Below, one piece after another: positions 18,861 to 27,230 of a stretch of 64,000 bases of DNA. The stretch comes from Roseimaritima ulvae (GTDB lineage: Bacteria > Planctomycetota > Planctomycetia > Pirellulales > Pirellulaceae), in the NCBI RefSeq assembly GCF_008065135.1, contig NZ_CP042914.1, forward strand, positions 3,887,404 through 3,951,403, given 5' to 3'. The notes under the pieces are model-generated. The model had not been told where the DNA came from. It was given only the letters and a program-made list of their open reading frames with translations, and did not search any database. Made by a program: the position numbers and the translations under genes. Each line of letters starts with the position of its first letter. The stretch's first letter is position 1.

Positions 18861-19205
18861 GACCGGAGGGCTTGCGCCCTGCCGCTAAAGCCGGTGCTGA
18901 AGAAAGACCGACTAGTGGGCGTTCACGCAGTTGTTAGCGGGGCGGCGCGAGCCGCCCGGTGCGTGACCGGAGGGCTTGCGCCCTACCGCTAAAGCCGGTG
19001 CTGAAGAAAGACCGACTAGTGGGCGTTCACGCAGTTGTTAGCGGAGCGGCGCGAGCCGCCCGGTGCGTCACCGGAGGGCTTGCGCCCTGCCGCTAAAGCC
19101 GGTACTGAAGAAAGATCGACTAGTGGGCGTTCACGCAGTTGTTAGCGGGGCGGCGCGAGCCGCCCGGTGCGTCACCGGAGGGCTTGCGCCCTGCCGCTAA
19201 AGTCG
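18861..19205. repeat. REP cluster B: 104-bp tandem array of inverted REP pairs
   Basis: The minus-oriented cores start at 18861, 18965, 19069 and 19173, an exact 104-bp period. Three plus-oriented cores with stem GCGGC and loop GCGA lie between them. Adjacent inverted cores form REPINs whose centre is itself palindromic (CCGGTG-CGT-CACCGG in the later units). Minus cores have AGGGC stems and GCAA loops, so each pair mixes two stem types. Non-hairpin filler within each unit is conserved too, indicating tandem duplication of the whole unit. No gene is present between 18656 and 19572. Confidence 0.93.
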
Positions 19206-19572
19206 GTGCTGAATTTGATTCCGAACGCTCGCCCTGGGCGAAAGGCTCAGTAGTGGGCGTTCTTTAACGAAAACCACACGTGCTCGGAAGTTTGCCTGGT
19301 GCGTGCGTACCAGTGTGTTATTGTAGCTATGTGCCCGACACATTATCGGCAGGGTGCTGCGTGGAATATCGTCATCCCAGGCATCAGTATCTTGCCGTCG
19401 AATGAGACTCCAGGCACAGCGATGAAGGTCACTTGGTTTGATGCGATGGCGGGTGCATTCCGGTGAATCGGAAAACCGAACGGTAACCCAGTGGGCCATA
19501 GTGAAAACACCTGACGGCGATCCGTTTCGACTACCGGTCGTCGAGTTGAATGAGAACTAATTCCATCCTGGA

Positions 19573-22170
19573 TTGAACATGCTATTTGTCCAACGTTTAC
19601 GACACGAAGCCCGAGTGGACTCGCGTGATGAACGATGCGGATCGCACCGCTCCGCAAAGATCTCGCTCGCCGCAATGTGCTTGTGCATCTGCTTCGCACA
19701 CGGGCATGCGGTCCATGCGGAAACGGCTGCCCAGATGCCGGCCGAGCATCGCCGACTGTTTGAGCAGTATTGTTATGAGTGTCACGATGCGGCGACGTAA
19801 GAAGGCAACGTCAATCTTGAAGATTTGAGCTTCGATATCTCCAAGGACATTGAGACCGCTGAAAAATGGGCCAAGGTTCTCGGAGCGATCAATTCGGGTG
19901 AGATGCCGCCGGAAGACAGTCAGCCGCTCCCCGATGCTGACAAGGCAGCGTTCTTGCAAGAGTTGTCTGGTCGCATGGTGACGGCTCGAAAAATCCTCAG
20001 CGATACCGGTGGCGAGATCACGATGCGGCGTTTGAACCGACGGGAGTATGCCAACACGATCGAAGCGTTGTTGGGAGTACGCCCAGACGTTTCCGATTTG
20101 CCCGACGACCAGGGCACGGCTGGTTTCGATACCGCCGGGGCATCGCTGTTCTTCTCCAGCGATCAACTGGAACAATATCTCGCCACCGCACGTCGCTCTT
20201 TGCGATTGGCAATCAGCACGAAGCCGAGCGGGAAGTCGAAGACGGTTCGTATCGAGCCGGAGGACGAATACAATGAGCGGTACGCGGCGGCTGCAGAACA
20301 AATGCGTGACTCTTCGCGGCGAGCCAAAGCGTTTCTCGCGCAAAGCGAGCGTCCCGCATCCGACTATGGAATCCTGGATGCGTATTCGGCCAAGAAGAAA
20401 CAACACGCGGAGTGGCTTCCGTTGATGGAAAGTTACCTCGCCCGTCCGGAAACCAAGACGGGCGCAACGCTGATTATGACCATCAAGCAAGGCGGTTACA
20501 CGCGCATCAGGTTTCCGGTCCTCCACGCTCATGACGATGGCGAATACATCATTCGTGTTCGCGCAGCGGCCTATCCCGACGCTGAGGATCGGTTGCATTA
20601 CTTGGAATTCACCGGCGGGCAGGGTAAGACGCGGAAACTACTTGGATGGCGGAAGGTTACCGGCACGTTGGACCAACCGCAGATCATCGAGTTTCCGATC
20701 AGCCACGGTCTGGGCCAGCAAAATCAAATTCAAATCCACCAACGCAGCCACCAGGATCGCGCCGACAAGAATCTGGCCACGATTGACATGTGGGAAAACG
20801 GAATCGGCACACCGCCAGGCTTGTGGATTGATTGGGCTGAAATGGTTGGGCCGGAGGCGAAGCAAGGCGACGCCGATAGTCTTTGCGACTTTCACTACGG
20901 GGATGTTCGGCAGGACCTACGTCGTTTTGCGACCAAAGCGTTCCGAGGTACGGCGCCAGGCGAAGACTACCTAGACCGGCTGGTTTTTCACTACCAGGCC
21001 GGTATCGACCAAGGGCTCCCGCCGGACGAAGCGATCATTGATCCGCTGGCGATCGTGCTCTCCTCACCCAGCTTTCTGTATCTCGTCGAGTCGAAGACGG
21101 AGGAATCGTCAGCAAACAAAACGCTGACCGCCCAGGAACTTGCTTCGCGTCTTTCGTACTTTCTGTGGAGCGGCCCGCCGGACGAGGAGTTAATGCGACT
21201 AGCAAGGGAGGGGCGTCTATCGGACGCGCATGTACTGCAAAAACAAACCGAACGGATGCTGTCTGACCGGCGAGCCGACCGATTCGTTCGTCACTTCGTC
21301 CGTCAATGGTTGGAGATCGAACGGATCGACATGTTCCAGTTCAATGGCGTCCAGTTTCGCAAATTCGACAACGCCGTCCGCGCGAACGCTCGCGAGGAAA
21401 TCTATCAAACCGTTCATCACTTGATCGACGAGAAACTCCCGTTGGGCAGGCTGCTTCAATCCGATTTTGTCGTCATCAACGATTTGATGGCCGATTACTA
21501 CGACATCGCCGGCGTAGAAGGCTATGAGTTCCGCGCGGTGCCCGTCGACGACGATTCGATTCGCGGGGGATTGCTCGGCACGGCTGCATTTTCCGCGATC
21601 GGATCCGACGGCGTCCGATCTTCACCGGTCGAGCGAGGTGCGTGGGTACTGCGGCATTTGCTTAATGATCCGCCACCGCCCGCACCACCCAACGTCCCGC
21701 AACTAAGTCGCTTGGCGGGGCAACATTTGCCCGCCCGAGCCCTTGCCAATGCACATCAAGAACAGCCGCAATGCTTTCAGTGTCATCAGAAGATTGACCC
21801 CATCGGTTTCGGTCTGGAGAACTTCGACGCATCAGGCCAATGGCGAGACGAGGAAGTCATCGGCATCGGTAAACTCAAGTATGGCAAGTGGACACGAGAG
21901 AAACGATTTGCGATTGATCCCCAGGGGACGCTACCAAGTGGCGAATCGTTCGCCGACTTTTTGGAGCTTCGCGAATCCATTGCCTTGCAAGAAGATGCGT
22001 TCGCTCGCGGCTTCACCGAGGCATTGATTGAATATGGCCTTGGTCGTCCCTACGGATTCACCGATGACCCGTTGGCCGAGTCCATTTTGCAACAGACAAA
22101 AAACAAGCAGTACCCGATCAGCGAGTTCATCCACGCGCTGGTGCAGTCCCCGTCCTTTCAATCGAAATAG
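19573..22170 (+). pseudogene. DUF1592/DUF1588-type cytochrome-like protein, interrupted by an in-frame TAA
   Basis: Frame and homology run from a signal peptide (KISLAAMCLCICFAHGHAVHA) and a heme-like CYECH motif through LEDLSFDISKD..., but codon 76 is TAA (19798-19800). The frame continues without any shift for 790 more codons. Downstream parts match the usual order: DUF1587-like (MRRLNRREYANTIEALLGV), a carbohydrate-binding-like beta domain, DUF1595/DUF1592 (LASRLSYFLWSGPPDEELMRLAREG), DUF1588 (RGAWVLRHLLNDPPPPAPPNVPQL...QCFQCHQKIDPIGFGLENFD) and DUF1585 (LIEYGLGRPYGFTDDPLAESI). A TTG at 19825 could restart translation but would lose the signal peptide and heme site. Either a CAA-to-TAA type mutation or a sequence error. 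The next gene starts 4 bp after its stop, so the pair is an operon. Confidence 0.82.
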
Positions 22171-22174
22171 ACAC

Positions 22175-23476
22175 ATGTCACAAGCACTATCACGTCGCGG
22201 GCTGCTTCGCAGCAGCACCGCATTGATCTCGCTACCATTCCTGGAATCGTTCGCGTTCAGCCGGTTTGCGCGGGCTGCTACATCGGTCGAATTCCCCAAA
22301 CGCATGGTCTTTCTCGGCATGGGATTTGGCGTGACAGCGGATCGTTGGTATCCCGACATCCAACAGACCGGCACGGACTGGGAGGTGCCCGAGATTCTTT
22401 CGCCGCTGACGCGACACAAAAGCGACATTACTTTCATTCAAAACTTGATGCACCAGTATTCCGCAGACGGCCACTCCGGCAGCACGTTCTGGTTGACCGG
22501 GGCCAACCGCTACGCGATCCCAGGGCAAAGCTTCCATAACACCGTTTCGGTCGACCAGGTTGCCGCCGAGACATTGGGAAGCAACACACGGTTCACTTCG
22601 ATTCAGTTGGCCGCAGCCGGTGACGCGGGCGCTGCGGGCGACGGGCATGGCCCAGGGTATTCATTGGCATGGAATCGATCAGGAAAGCCCGTGGCTGCGC
22701 TCAACACGCCCGCTGCCGCTTTTCATCGTTTGTTTTCGCAAGATGAAACACCGATCGCCGTGCAGCAGCAACGATTGCTGCATCAGCGCAGCATCTTAGA
22801 CACCGTAATGGTCGACGCGAAGTCGGTAAGTCGCAAGTTGAATGCGACCGACAACCGCAAGCTCGATGAGTACTTGGAATCGATTCGCGAAATCGAAGTT
22901 CGGCTGTCAAAAGAGGAGGACTGGTTGGGCGTCGAAAAGAAGCGTCCTCAAGACGCGGTTAAGGAGCCCGGCGAATCGCTTGAAGGCGTCGAAGAAATTC
23001 GCATGATGTACGACATCATGCTGGCCGCGATGCAAGTGGATGCCTCGCGGGTTTTCACCTACTGGATGCCTGTTAACACGATGATTCAGAGCCTGGGGGC
23101 GACCATGTCCGCTCACAATATGAGCCATTACTCTGAAGGCGAACGACGCACTGTCTCGCAGTCACGCGACAAAGCTCACGCCAAACTGCTCGCAGAGTTC
23201 ATCGACAAGCTGAAAGCGACACCGCAGGCGGATGGCTCCACGCTGCATGATCACTGCACGGTGACCTTGGGCAGTAACCTGAGTAGCGTTCACACACTAA
23301 AGAACTGTCCCACATTGATTACCGGTGGTGGATCGGGATTCAAACAAGGCCAGCATATTGTGATGGACGACCCCAAAACGCCACTCTGCAATCTGTGGCT
23401 GAGCATGCTTCGCGGATCGGGCATCGCCGCCGAATCGTTCGGTGACTCCACGGGGGTGATCGAGCAATTGCTATAA
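22175..23476 (+). CDS. DUF1552 protein, Tat-exported
   Basis: 433 residues. The start at 22175 gives a twin-arginine-type signal, SRRGLLRSSTALISLPFLE. Family features include FPKRMVFLGMGFGV, HSGSTFWLTGAN, SVDQVAAETLG and TVTLGSNLSSVHTLKNCPTLITGGGSGF. DUF1552 proteins are related to DUF1501 and regularly follow DUF1592-type genes in planctomycetes, as here with a 4-bp gap. The function is unknown; export and pairing suggest a periplasmic complex with the upstream cytochrome-like protein, which is broken in this sequence. Confidence 0.9.
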   Translation: MSQALSRRGLLRSSTALISLPFLESFAFSRFARAATSVEFPKRMVFLGMGFGVTADRWYPDIQQTGTDWEVPEILSPLTRHKSDITFIQNLMHQYSADGHSGSTFWLTGANRYAIPGQSFHNTVSVDQVAAETLGSNTRFTSIQLAAAGDAGAAGDGHGPGYSLAWNRSGKPVAALNTPAAAFHRLFSQDETPIAVQQQRLLHQRSILDTVMVDAKSVSRKLNATDNRKLDEYLESIREIEVRLSKEEDWLGVEKKRPQDAVKEPGESLEGVEEIRMMYDIMLAAMQVDASRVFTYWMPVNTMIQSLGATMSAHNMSHYSEGERRTVSQSRDKAHAKLLAEFIDKLKATPQADGSTLHDHCTVTLGSNLSSVHTLKNCPTLITGGGSGFKQGQHIVMDDPKTPLCNLWLSMLRGSGIAAESFGDSTGVIEQLL

Positions 23477-23702
23477 CCACGAATCGCGTTCGTTGAAAAA
23501 ACCATACGGCGTGATGCTTCACACGTGGAAGCCCGACGATAGGGCATCCCCTTCCGCGGTATATTCCCTCGAAAGGCTCACGTGCAATGGTGGTTCGCCC
23601 AAGGTGTCTCGCTCGATAGCCCGATGAATGACGCGAAGGCCGTGAAGCGATTCGTTAAAGTAGCGAGCAAACTCGGTTTGCGGAGCGGTGGAAACGTGCG
23701 GT

Positions 23703-23880
23703 GACGCACCGGGCGGCTTGCGCCGCACCGCTAACATACCGGGTGGGTTGTGACACACCGGGCGGCTTGCGCCGCTCCGCTAACATACTGGGCGGGTTGT
23801 GACGCACCGGGCGGCTTGCGCCGCACCGCTAACATACCGGGTGGGTTGTGACACACCGGGCGGCTTGCGCCGCTCCGCTT
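23703..23880. repeat. REP cluster C: four 49-bp repeats in an ABAB pattern
   Basis: Cores with GCGGC stems and GCAA loops (read on the minus strand) start near 23707, 23756, 23805 and 23854, period 49 bp. Units 1 and 3 share one variant (bulge T) and units 2 and 4 another (bulge A), so the array arose by duplicating a 98-bp dimer. All four cores point the same way. It begins 13 bp from the stop codon of the quinone reductase gene. Confidence 0.9.
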
Positions 23881-23893
23881 GTGCCGGAGGTAG

Positions 23894-24880
23894 TTAGTTT
23901 TCAACAACCACTTTGCCCATCGCTTTTCCGCTCTCCAAGCGAGCGTAGGCTTGTCCGACTTGTTCGAGCGAAAACGGTTCTTCATCTAGTACGGGCTTGA
24001 GTCCGCCGGACTCGCAGATTTGCGTTAGGTCACGGAGGATTTCGGCATGTTGCTCGCGCCGGAAGTTGTGCAGCATCGGGATCAACATGAACACGACGTG
24101 CAAAGATAAACCCTTAAAGTGAGCTGGAGTCAAATCTAGCTCGCACATCGACACGGTCGTGGCGACTTGACCGTTCAGTGCAGCTGCTTCAAACGAGTTT
24201 GTCAGATTGGCACCGCCAACGGAGTCGAACACGATATCGAACCCAGCGCCGCCGGTGTGCTTGGCAACGTATTGCTCGACGGTTTCCGTTTTGTAGTTGA
24301 TTCCGGTGGCACCCAGTTTTTCGATCAGGGCAAGTTGTTTCTCGCCGCCGCCGGTGGAGTAGACTTCGGCGCCCCAGTGTTTCGCCAGCTGCAGTGCGAC
24401 GTGACCAACTCCGCCGGAGCCGCCGTGCACGAGAACCTTCTGGCCCTTTGTGATACCCGCTCGCTGTAAGCCTTCGTATGCCGTGATCGCGACCAGCGGC
24501 AATGCCGCGGCTTCTCGTATCGACAGGTTCTTTGCCTTGTGCGCGATCAAGTTACTGTCGGCCACCATGTAGTCGGCGAGTGTGCCAGGTAAATCCGCCA
24601 GTCCGCCCGCACAGCCATAGACCTCATCGCCAACCGCGTAGTTCTCCACGCCGTCGCCAACGGCCTCGACGGTACCGGAAAAATCCATCCCGAGAATCGC
24701 TGGCGTGTCAGGCGACAGCGGCAAGTCCTTTCCCATGTTGCGAATCATCGTGTCGACCGTGTTCACGCTCGACGCGGCAATTTTCACCAACACGTGGCCC
24801 GCTTTCACTTCAGGTTTCGCAACTTCGGCAGCTTCGAAGGTCGCGTTTTCGCCATAGGCTTTGATCAGCATCGCTTTCAT
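23894..24880 (-). CDS. Quinone oxidoreductase-like medium-chain dehydrogenase
   Basis: 328 residues of the zinc-type alcohol dehydrogenase superfamily, quinone reductase branch. GroES-like part: VLVKIAASSVNTVDTMIRNM and ILGMDFSGTVEAVGDGV. Rossmann part: KVLVHGGSGGVGHVALQLAKHWGAEV, the NADPH-binding G-x-G-G-V-G. Zinc-ligand cysteines of true alcohol dehydrogenases are absent, which fits an NADPH-dependent quinone or enone reductase. The start at 24880 (MKAMLIKAY) matches the family; a longer frame to 24979 adds 33 unrelated residues. It is divergent from the HxlR regulator gene 110 bp away, a standard arrangement for aldehyde- or quinone-stress control. Confidence 0.9.
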   Translation of the reverse strand: MKAMLIKAYGENATFEAAEVAKPEVKAGHVLVKIAASSVNTVDTMIRNMGKDLPLSPDTPAILGMDFSGTVEAVGDGVENYAVGDEVYGCAGGLADLPGTLADYMVADSNLIAHKAKNLSIREAAALPLVAITAYEGLQRAGITKGQKVLVHGGSGGVGHVALQLAKHWGAEVYSTGGGEKQLALIEKLGATGINYKTETVEQYVAKHTGGAGFDIVFDSVGGANLTNSFEAAALNGQVATTVSMCELDLTPAHFKGLSLHVVFMLIPMLHNFRREQHAEILRDLTQICESGGLKPVLDEEPFSLEQVGQAYARLESGKAMGKVVVEN

Positions 24881-24939
24881 CGTGATTGTCCTGATTGATG
24901 GAGAAGGATTGTCTTTTGCTGTGTCTGTGTTGATAATAC

Positions 24940-24966
24940 GCGTACCACCGCTAACGACAAGTACGC
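24940..24966. promoter_or_regulatory. Candidate HxlR operator between divergent genes
   Basis: GCGTAC (24940-24945) and GTACGC (24961-24966) form a 6-bp perfect inverted repeat with a 15-bp spacer in the 110-bp region between the reductase and hxlR genes. Several HxlR-type regulators bind GTAC-containing inverted sites beside their own gene. The site is short and could arise by chance. Confidence 0.35.
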
Positions 24967-24990
24967 ACATTTCAGGCACGTAGGCACAAA

Positions 24991-25356
24991 ATGGATACCA
25001 AGAGCAAGACCCGGCACACCAGTTACGTGCTGCCCGCTTGTCCCGTCGAAGCGACGCTGGAGCTGATTGGCGGCAAGTGGAAAGGCATCGTTCTTTTCTA
25101 CTTGCTCGATGGCCGACTTCGCTTTAGTGAACTCAAGCGGAAAATCGGTTGTGTCACACAGCGGATGTTGACCAAGCAGCTTCGCGAACTCGAAGCCGCC
25201 GGTTTGGTCAATCGAATCGTCTACGCCGAAGTGCCACCGCGAGTTGAATACGAACTCACCGAAGAAGGCAAGTCGCTCCAGCCCGTCTTGATGGCTCTAA
25301 AGCAATGGGGTGAAAAGCACGCGATGGATTTGCTCACCGAGCGTGAGCCCTGTTAG
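24991..25356 (+). CDS. HxlR-family winged-helix regulator
   Basis: 121 residues. The family pattern is clear: [77 protein letters not shown] (segments around the recognition helix and wing). C18 in LPACPVEAT is the position of the redox- or electrophile-sensing cysteine in several HxlR regulators. It likely controls the divergent quinone reductase gene. The stop TAG at the 3' end is part of the GTTAG foot of a REP element, and the last ~23 codons are duplicated 163 bp downstream. Confidence 0.92.
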   Translation: MDTKSKTRHTSYVLPACPVEATLELIGGKWKGIVLFYLLDGRLRFSELKRKIGCVTQRMLTKQLRELEAAGLVNRIVYAEVPPRVEYELTEEGKSLQPVLMALKQWGEKHAMDLLTEREPC

Positions 25357-25593
25357 CGGCAGGGCGCAAGCCCTCCGGTGCGTCACCTGTTTTGCGGCGC
25401 GGTACCGGACGGCTTGCGCCGTGCCGCTAAGATACGGTGCGGTACCGGACTTGATGGCTCTAAAGGAATGGGCTGAAAAGCACGCGATGGATTTGATCGC
25501 CGAGCGAGAGCCCTGTTAGCGGCAGGGCGCAAGCCCTCCGGTGCGTCAACTGTTTTGTGGTGTGCACCGGACGGCTTGCGCCGTGCCGCTAAG
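25287..25593 (+). repeat. 163-bp tandem duplication carrying the hxlR 3' end and a REPIN
   Basis: Copy 1 is 25287-25449 and copy 2 begins at 25450. Each contains the end of the hxlR frame (LMALK...EKHAMDL...EREPC, stop) followed by a plus and a minus REP core. Copy 2 has no start codon context of its own, and differs from the real hxlR end by a few substitutions that keep the frame open (Q to E, G to A, L to I, T to A). Confidence 0.9.
25352..25593. repeat. REP cluster D: two REPINs next to the RAYT 3' end
   Basis: Plus cores (stem AGGGC, loop GCAA, GTTAG foot) begin near 25352 and 25515; minus cores (stem ACGGC, loop GCAA on the minus strand) end near 25431 and 25593. Each inverted pair spans about 80 bp. 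The second ends one base before the RAYT stop codon (25595-25597). Confidence 0.92.
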
Positions 25594-25594
25594 A

Positions 25595-26098
25595 TTAATT
25601 TGCTTTTGAGCCACCTACGTCTTGGGCGTCTAAAGCGTACTCCGTCGCTGCAACCAGCGAGTCGTCGTCGAACAAATATCGCACGCTTCCCTTTCGCGTC
25701 CACCAATGTTCTCGAAGGATTTCTTCCGAGACGCCCAATTGTCTTTCCCGTTTTTTCAAACGCCGCTTACCCCACGACTTCAGTTGATCACGTACCTGTT
25801 CGCCGTCATAGTTTGGTGCCGACACGACAACGTGACAGTGGTTGGTTCGGCAATTGACTGCGTGCAACGTCCATCGCCGTATCTCGCAATGCTCGCGAAC
25901 AACCGACTCAACAATCTGTCGTTGCTCCAGATCCAAAAAGACAGCGGATTCAACCATTTTGTCGCGACACCAATCAGCAAGCAGGGGCTGTGCCAGTTGG
26001 TCGCCGCGATGCCACTTGGTCCAACCTCGTTCATCGCCCGGCATCCATGTTCCATAGCATGTCCAAGTGATGAAGAATGCGATCGGGTCGTCGTGCAT
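25595..26098 (-). CDS. REP-associated tyrosine transposase (RAYT, Y1 HUH superfamily)
   Basis: 167 residues of the IS200-like single-strand transposase fold. The metal-binding HUH motif is H87-C88-H89 in NCRTNHCHVVV; the catalytic tyrosine is probably Y154 in AATEYALDAQ. FFITWTCYGTWMPGDERGW at the start is typical of RAYT-like proteins. RAYTs nick and rejoin single-stranded DNA at REP hairpins and are thought to mobilise REPINs. The context fits exactly: two REPINs lie 2 bp beyond its stop and two more begin 13 bp before its start, all of the family found across this window. No frameshift or stop interrupts it, so it may be active. No other IS gene is adjacent. Confidence 0.9.
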   Translation of the reverse strand: MHDDPIAFFITWTCYGTWMPGDERGWTKWHRGDQLAQPLLADWCRDKMVESAVFLDLEQRQIVESVVREHCEIRRWTLHAVNCRTNHCHVVVSAPNYDGEQVRDQLKSWGKRRLKKRERQLGVSEEILREHWWTRKGSVRYLFDDDSLVAATEYALDAQDVGGSKAN

Positions 26099-26111
26099 GG
26101 TTTTGCCCTCT

Positions 26112-26281
26112 TTGCGGCACGGCGCGAGCCGTCCCGTGTCGCCGTTATTCTAACGACGTACCGGAGGGCTTGCGCCCTGCCGCTAACATTAGTCTTGCCC
26201 TTTTTACCGGCACGGCGCGAGCCGTCCGGTGTGGCTTTTATTCTAATCACGTACCGGAGGGCTCGCGCCCTGCCGCTAACA
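26112..26281. repeat. REP cluster E: two REPINs upstream of the RAYT gene
   Basis: Plus cores with stem ACGGC and loop GCGA lie near 26112-26137 and 26206-26231; minus cores with stem AGGGC and loops GCAA and GCGA lie near 26158-26187 and 26252-26281. The period is about 94 bp. The outer pairs are partly decayed (GCGG and CCGG feet in place of AGCGG). With cluster D they bracket the transposase gene. Confidence 0.9.
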
Positions 26282-26313
26282 TTGTTTGCTGGATTCGCGG
26301 GCGACGATGAAAT

Positions 26314-27165
26314 TTATTGAGCGGCAAGTAAGCGGAAGTACTCGTCCCAGCTTTGGTGAGCACGTCCGGCGGCTTTCTCGAAATGGCTTTCGTTGTTTAA
26401 CGCGCCGTTGCAGATGCCTGCGTAAATTCCAGCGATAATATTTCCCATGAATTCACCGAGTTCCGCGGCGCGGTCTTCTTGGAACTCTTCAACGGACATC
26501 TCGCGGTATGTCAAGTTGGTTCCGAAGGCGGTGTTTAAGTAGTCGGCCAACTGCTGCTGCGTGATCGGTTCGCCATGCAGGTTGTAGGTTTGGCCGTTGT
26601 GCTGCGATTGAGTTAGCATCCTCGCGTAGGCGTACGCCAACTCGCCGCGGGTTGTGTAACCGCACGATCCGTCGCCGGCACAATTCGCGATTTCGCCGCG
26701 CTGTTTGTATGTCTCGATGTATTCGACGTCGGGTTCGATGTAGATTCCATTCCGGCCGATCACCCAATCGAGACCGCTGTCGCGAACGTCTTGTTCGGTT
26801 TGCCGATTGCTTTGCACAACGGGCGAGAAAGCGGTGTCTTTTTCCGCTCCTTGAATACTGGTGTAGACGATCTTTTTCACACCAGCGGTCTTTGCCGCTT
26901 CGATCACGTTGCGATGTTGACCAATCCGTTTGTCTGGAGCGTCCATGCCGGATACGAGCAACACGGAGTCGATGCCTTGAAGCGATTCTTCCAGGTCACT
27001 TCGCAACGAATAGTCGCCGGGCCGAATCTCGATGCCCAGCGATTCCGCTTTGCTGGGCGTTCGGGCAAGCCCAACAACATTGTCTTTACCGACGATCTCG
27101 ACAGTGGCTTTCGCGATTTCGGAACCTAGCTGGCCGCTGGCTGCGCTCACGGCAATTTTTGTCAT
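26314..27165 (-). CDS. NmrA-like NAD(P)H:quinone reductase (QorB/YtfG type)
   Basis: 283 residues with an N-terminal Rossmann motif, MTKIAVSAASGQLGSEIAK (G-x-x-G-x-x-G), GLARTPSKAESLGIEIRPGDY (the NADPH-binding basic residue after strand 2), SVLLVSGMDAPDKRIGQHRNVIEAAKTAGVKKIVYTSI and SGLDWVIGRNGIYIEP. It belongs to the atypical short-chain dehydrogenases, which reduce quinones or sense NADPH. It lies 65 bp downstream of the MBL-sulfotransferase gene on the same strand and may be the last gene of that run. Confidence 0.88.
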   Translation of the reverse strand: MTKIAVSAASGQLGSEIAKATVEIVGKDNVVGLARTPSKAESLGIEIRPGDYSLRSDLEESLQGIDSVLLVSGMDAPDKRIGQHRNVIEAAKTAGVKKIVYTSIQGAEKDTAFSPVVQSNRQTEQDVRDSGLDWVIGRNGIYIEPDVEYIETYKQRGEIANCAGDGSCGYTTRGELAYAYARMLTQSQHNGQTYNLHGEPITQQQLADYLNTAFGTNLTYREMSVEEFQEDRAAELGEFMGNIIAGIYAGICNGALNNESHFEKAAGRAHQSWDEYFRLLAAQ

Positions 27166-27230
27166 GGAATGTTCCTCGAGAATGTCGGAAGTACGAGCAG
27201 GTCTCGTTACTTGAGAACGAATAGTTCGAC

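Noticed and set aside
18861-19205. CRISPR array
   Set aside because: Regularly spaced repeats here and at 23.7 and 36.1 kb are tandem duplications in which the intervening sequence is repeated too; there are no unique spacers and no cas genes.
19205-19560. Possible gene between REP cluster B and the DUF1592-type gene
   Set aside because: Short open segments exist, but they are interrupted by stops and resemble no family I know.
19798-19800. Stop-codon recoding
   Set aside because: The two in-frame stops in the window are TAA and TAG, in unrelated genes, with no recoding element visible. Mutation or sequence error is simpler.
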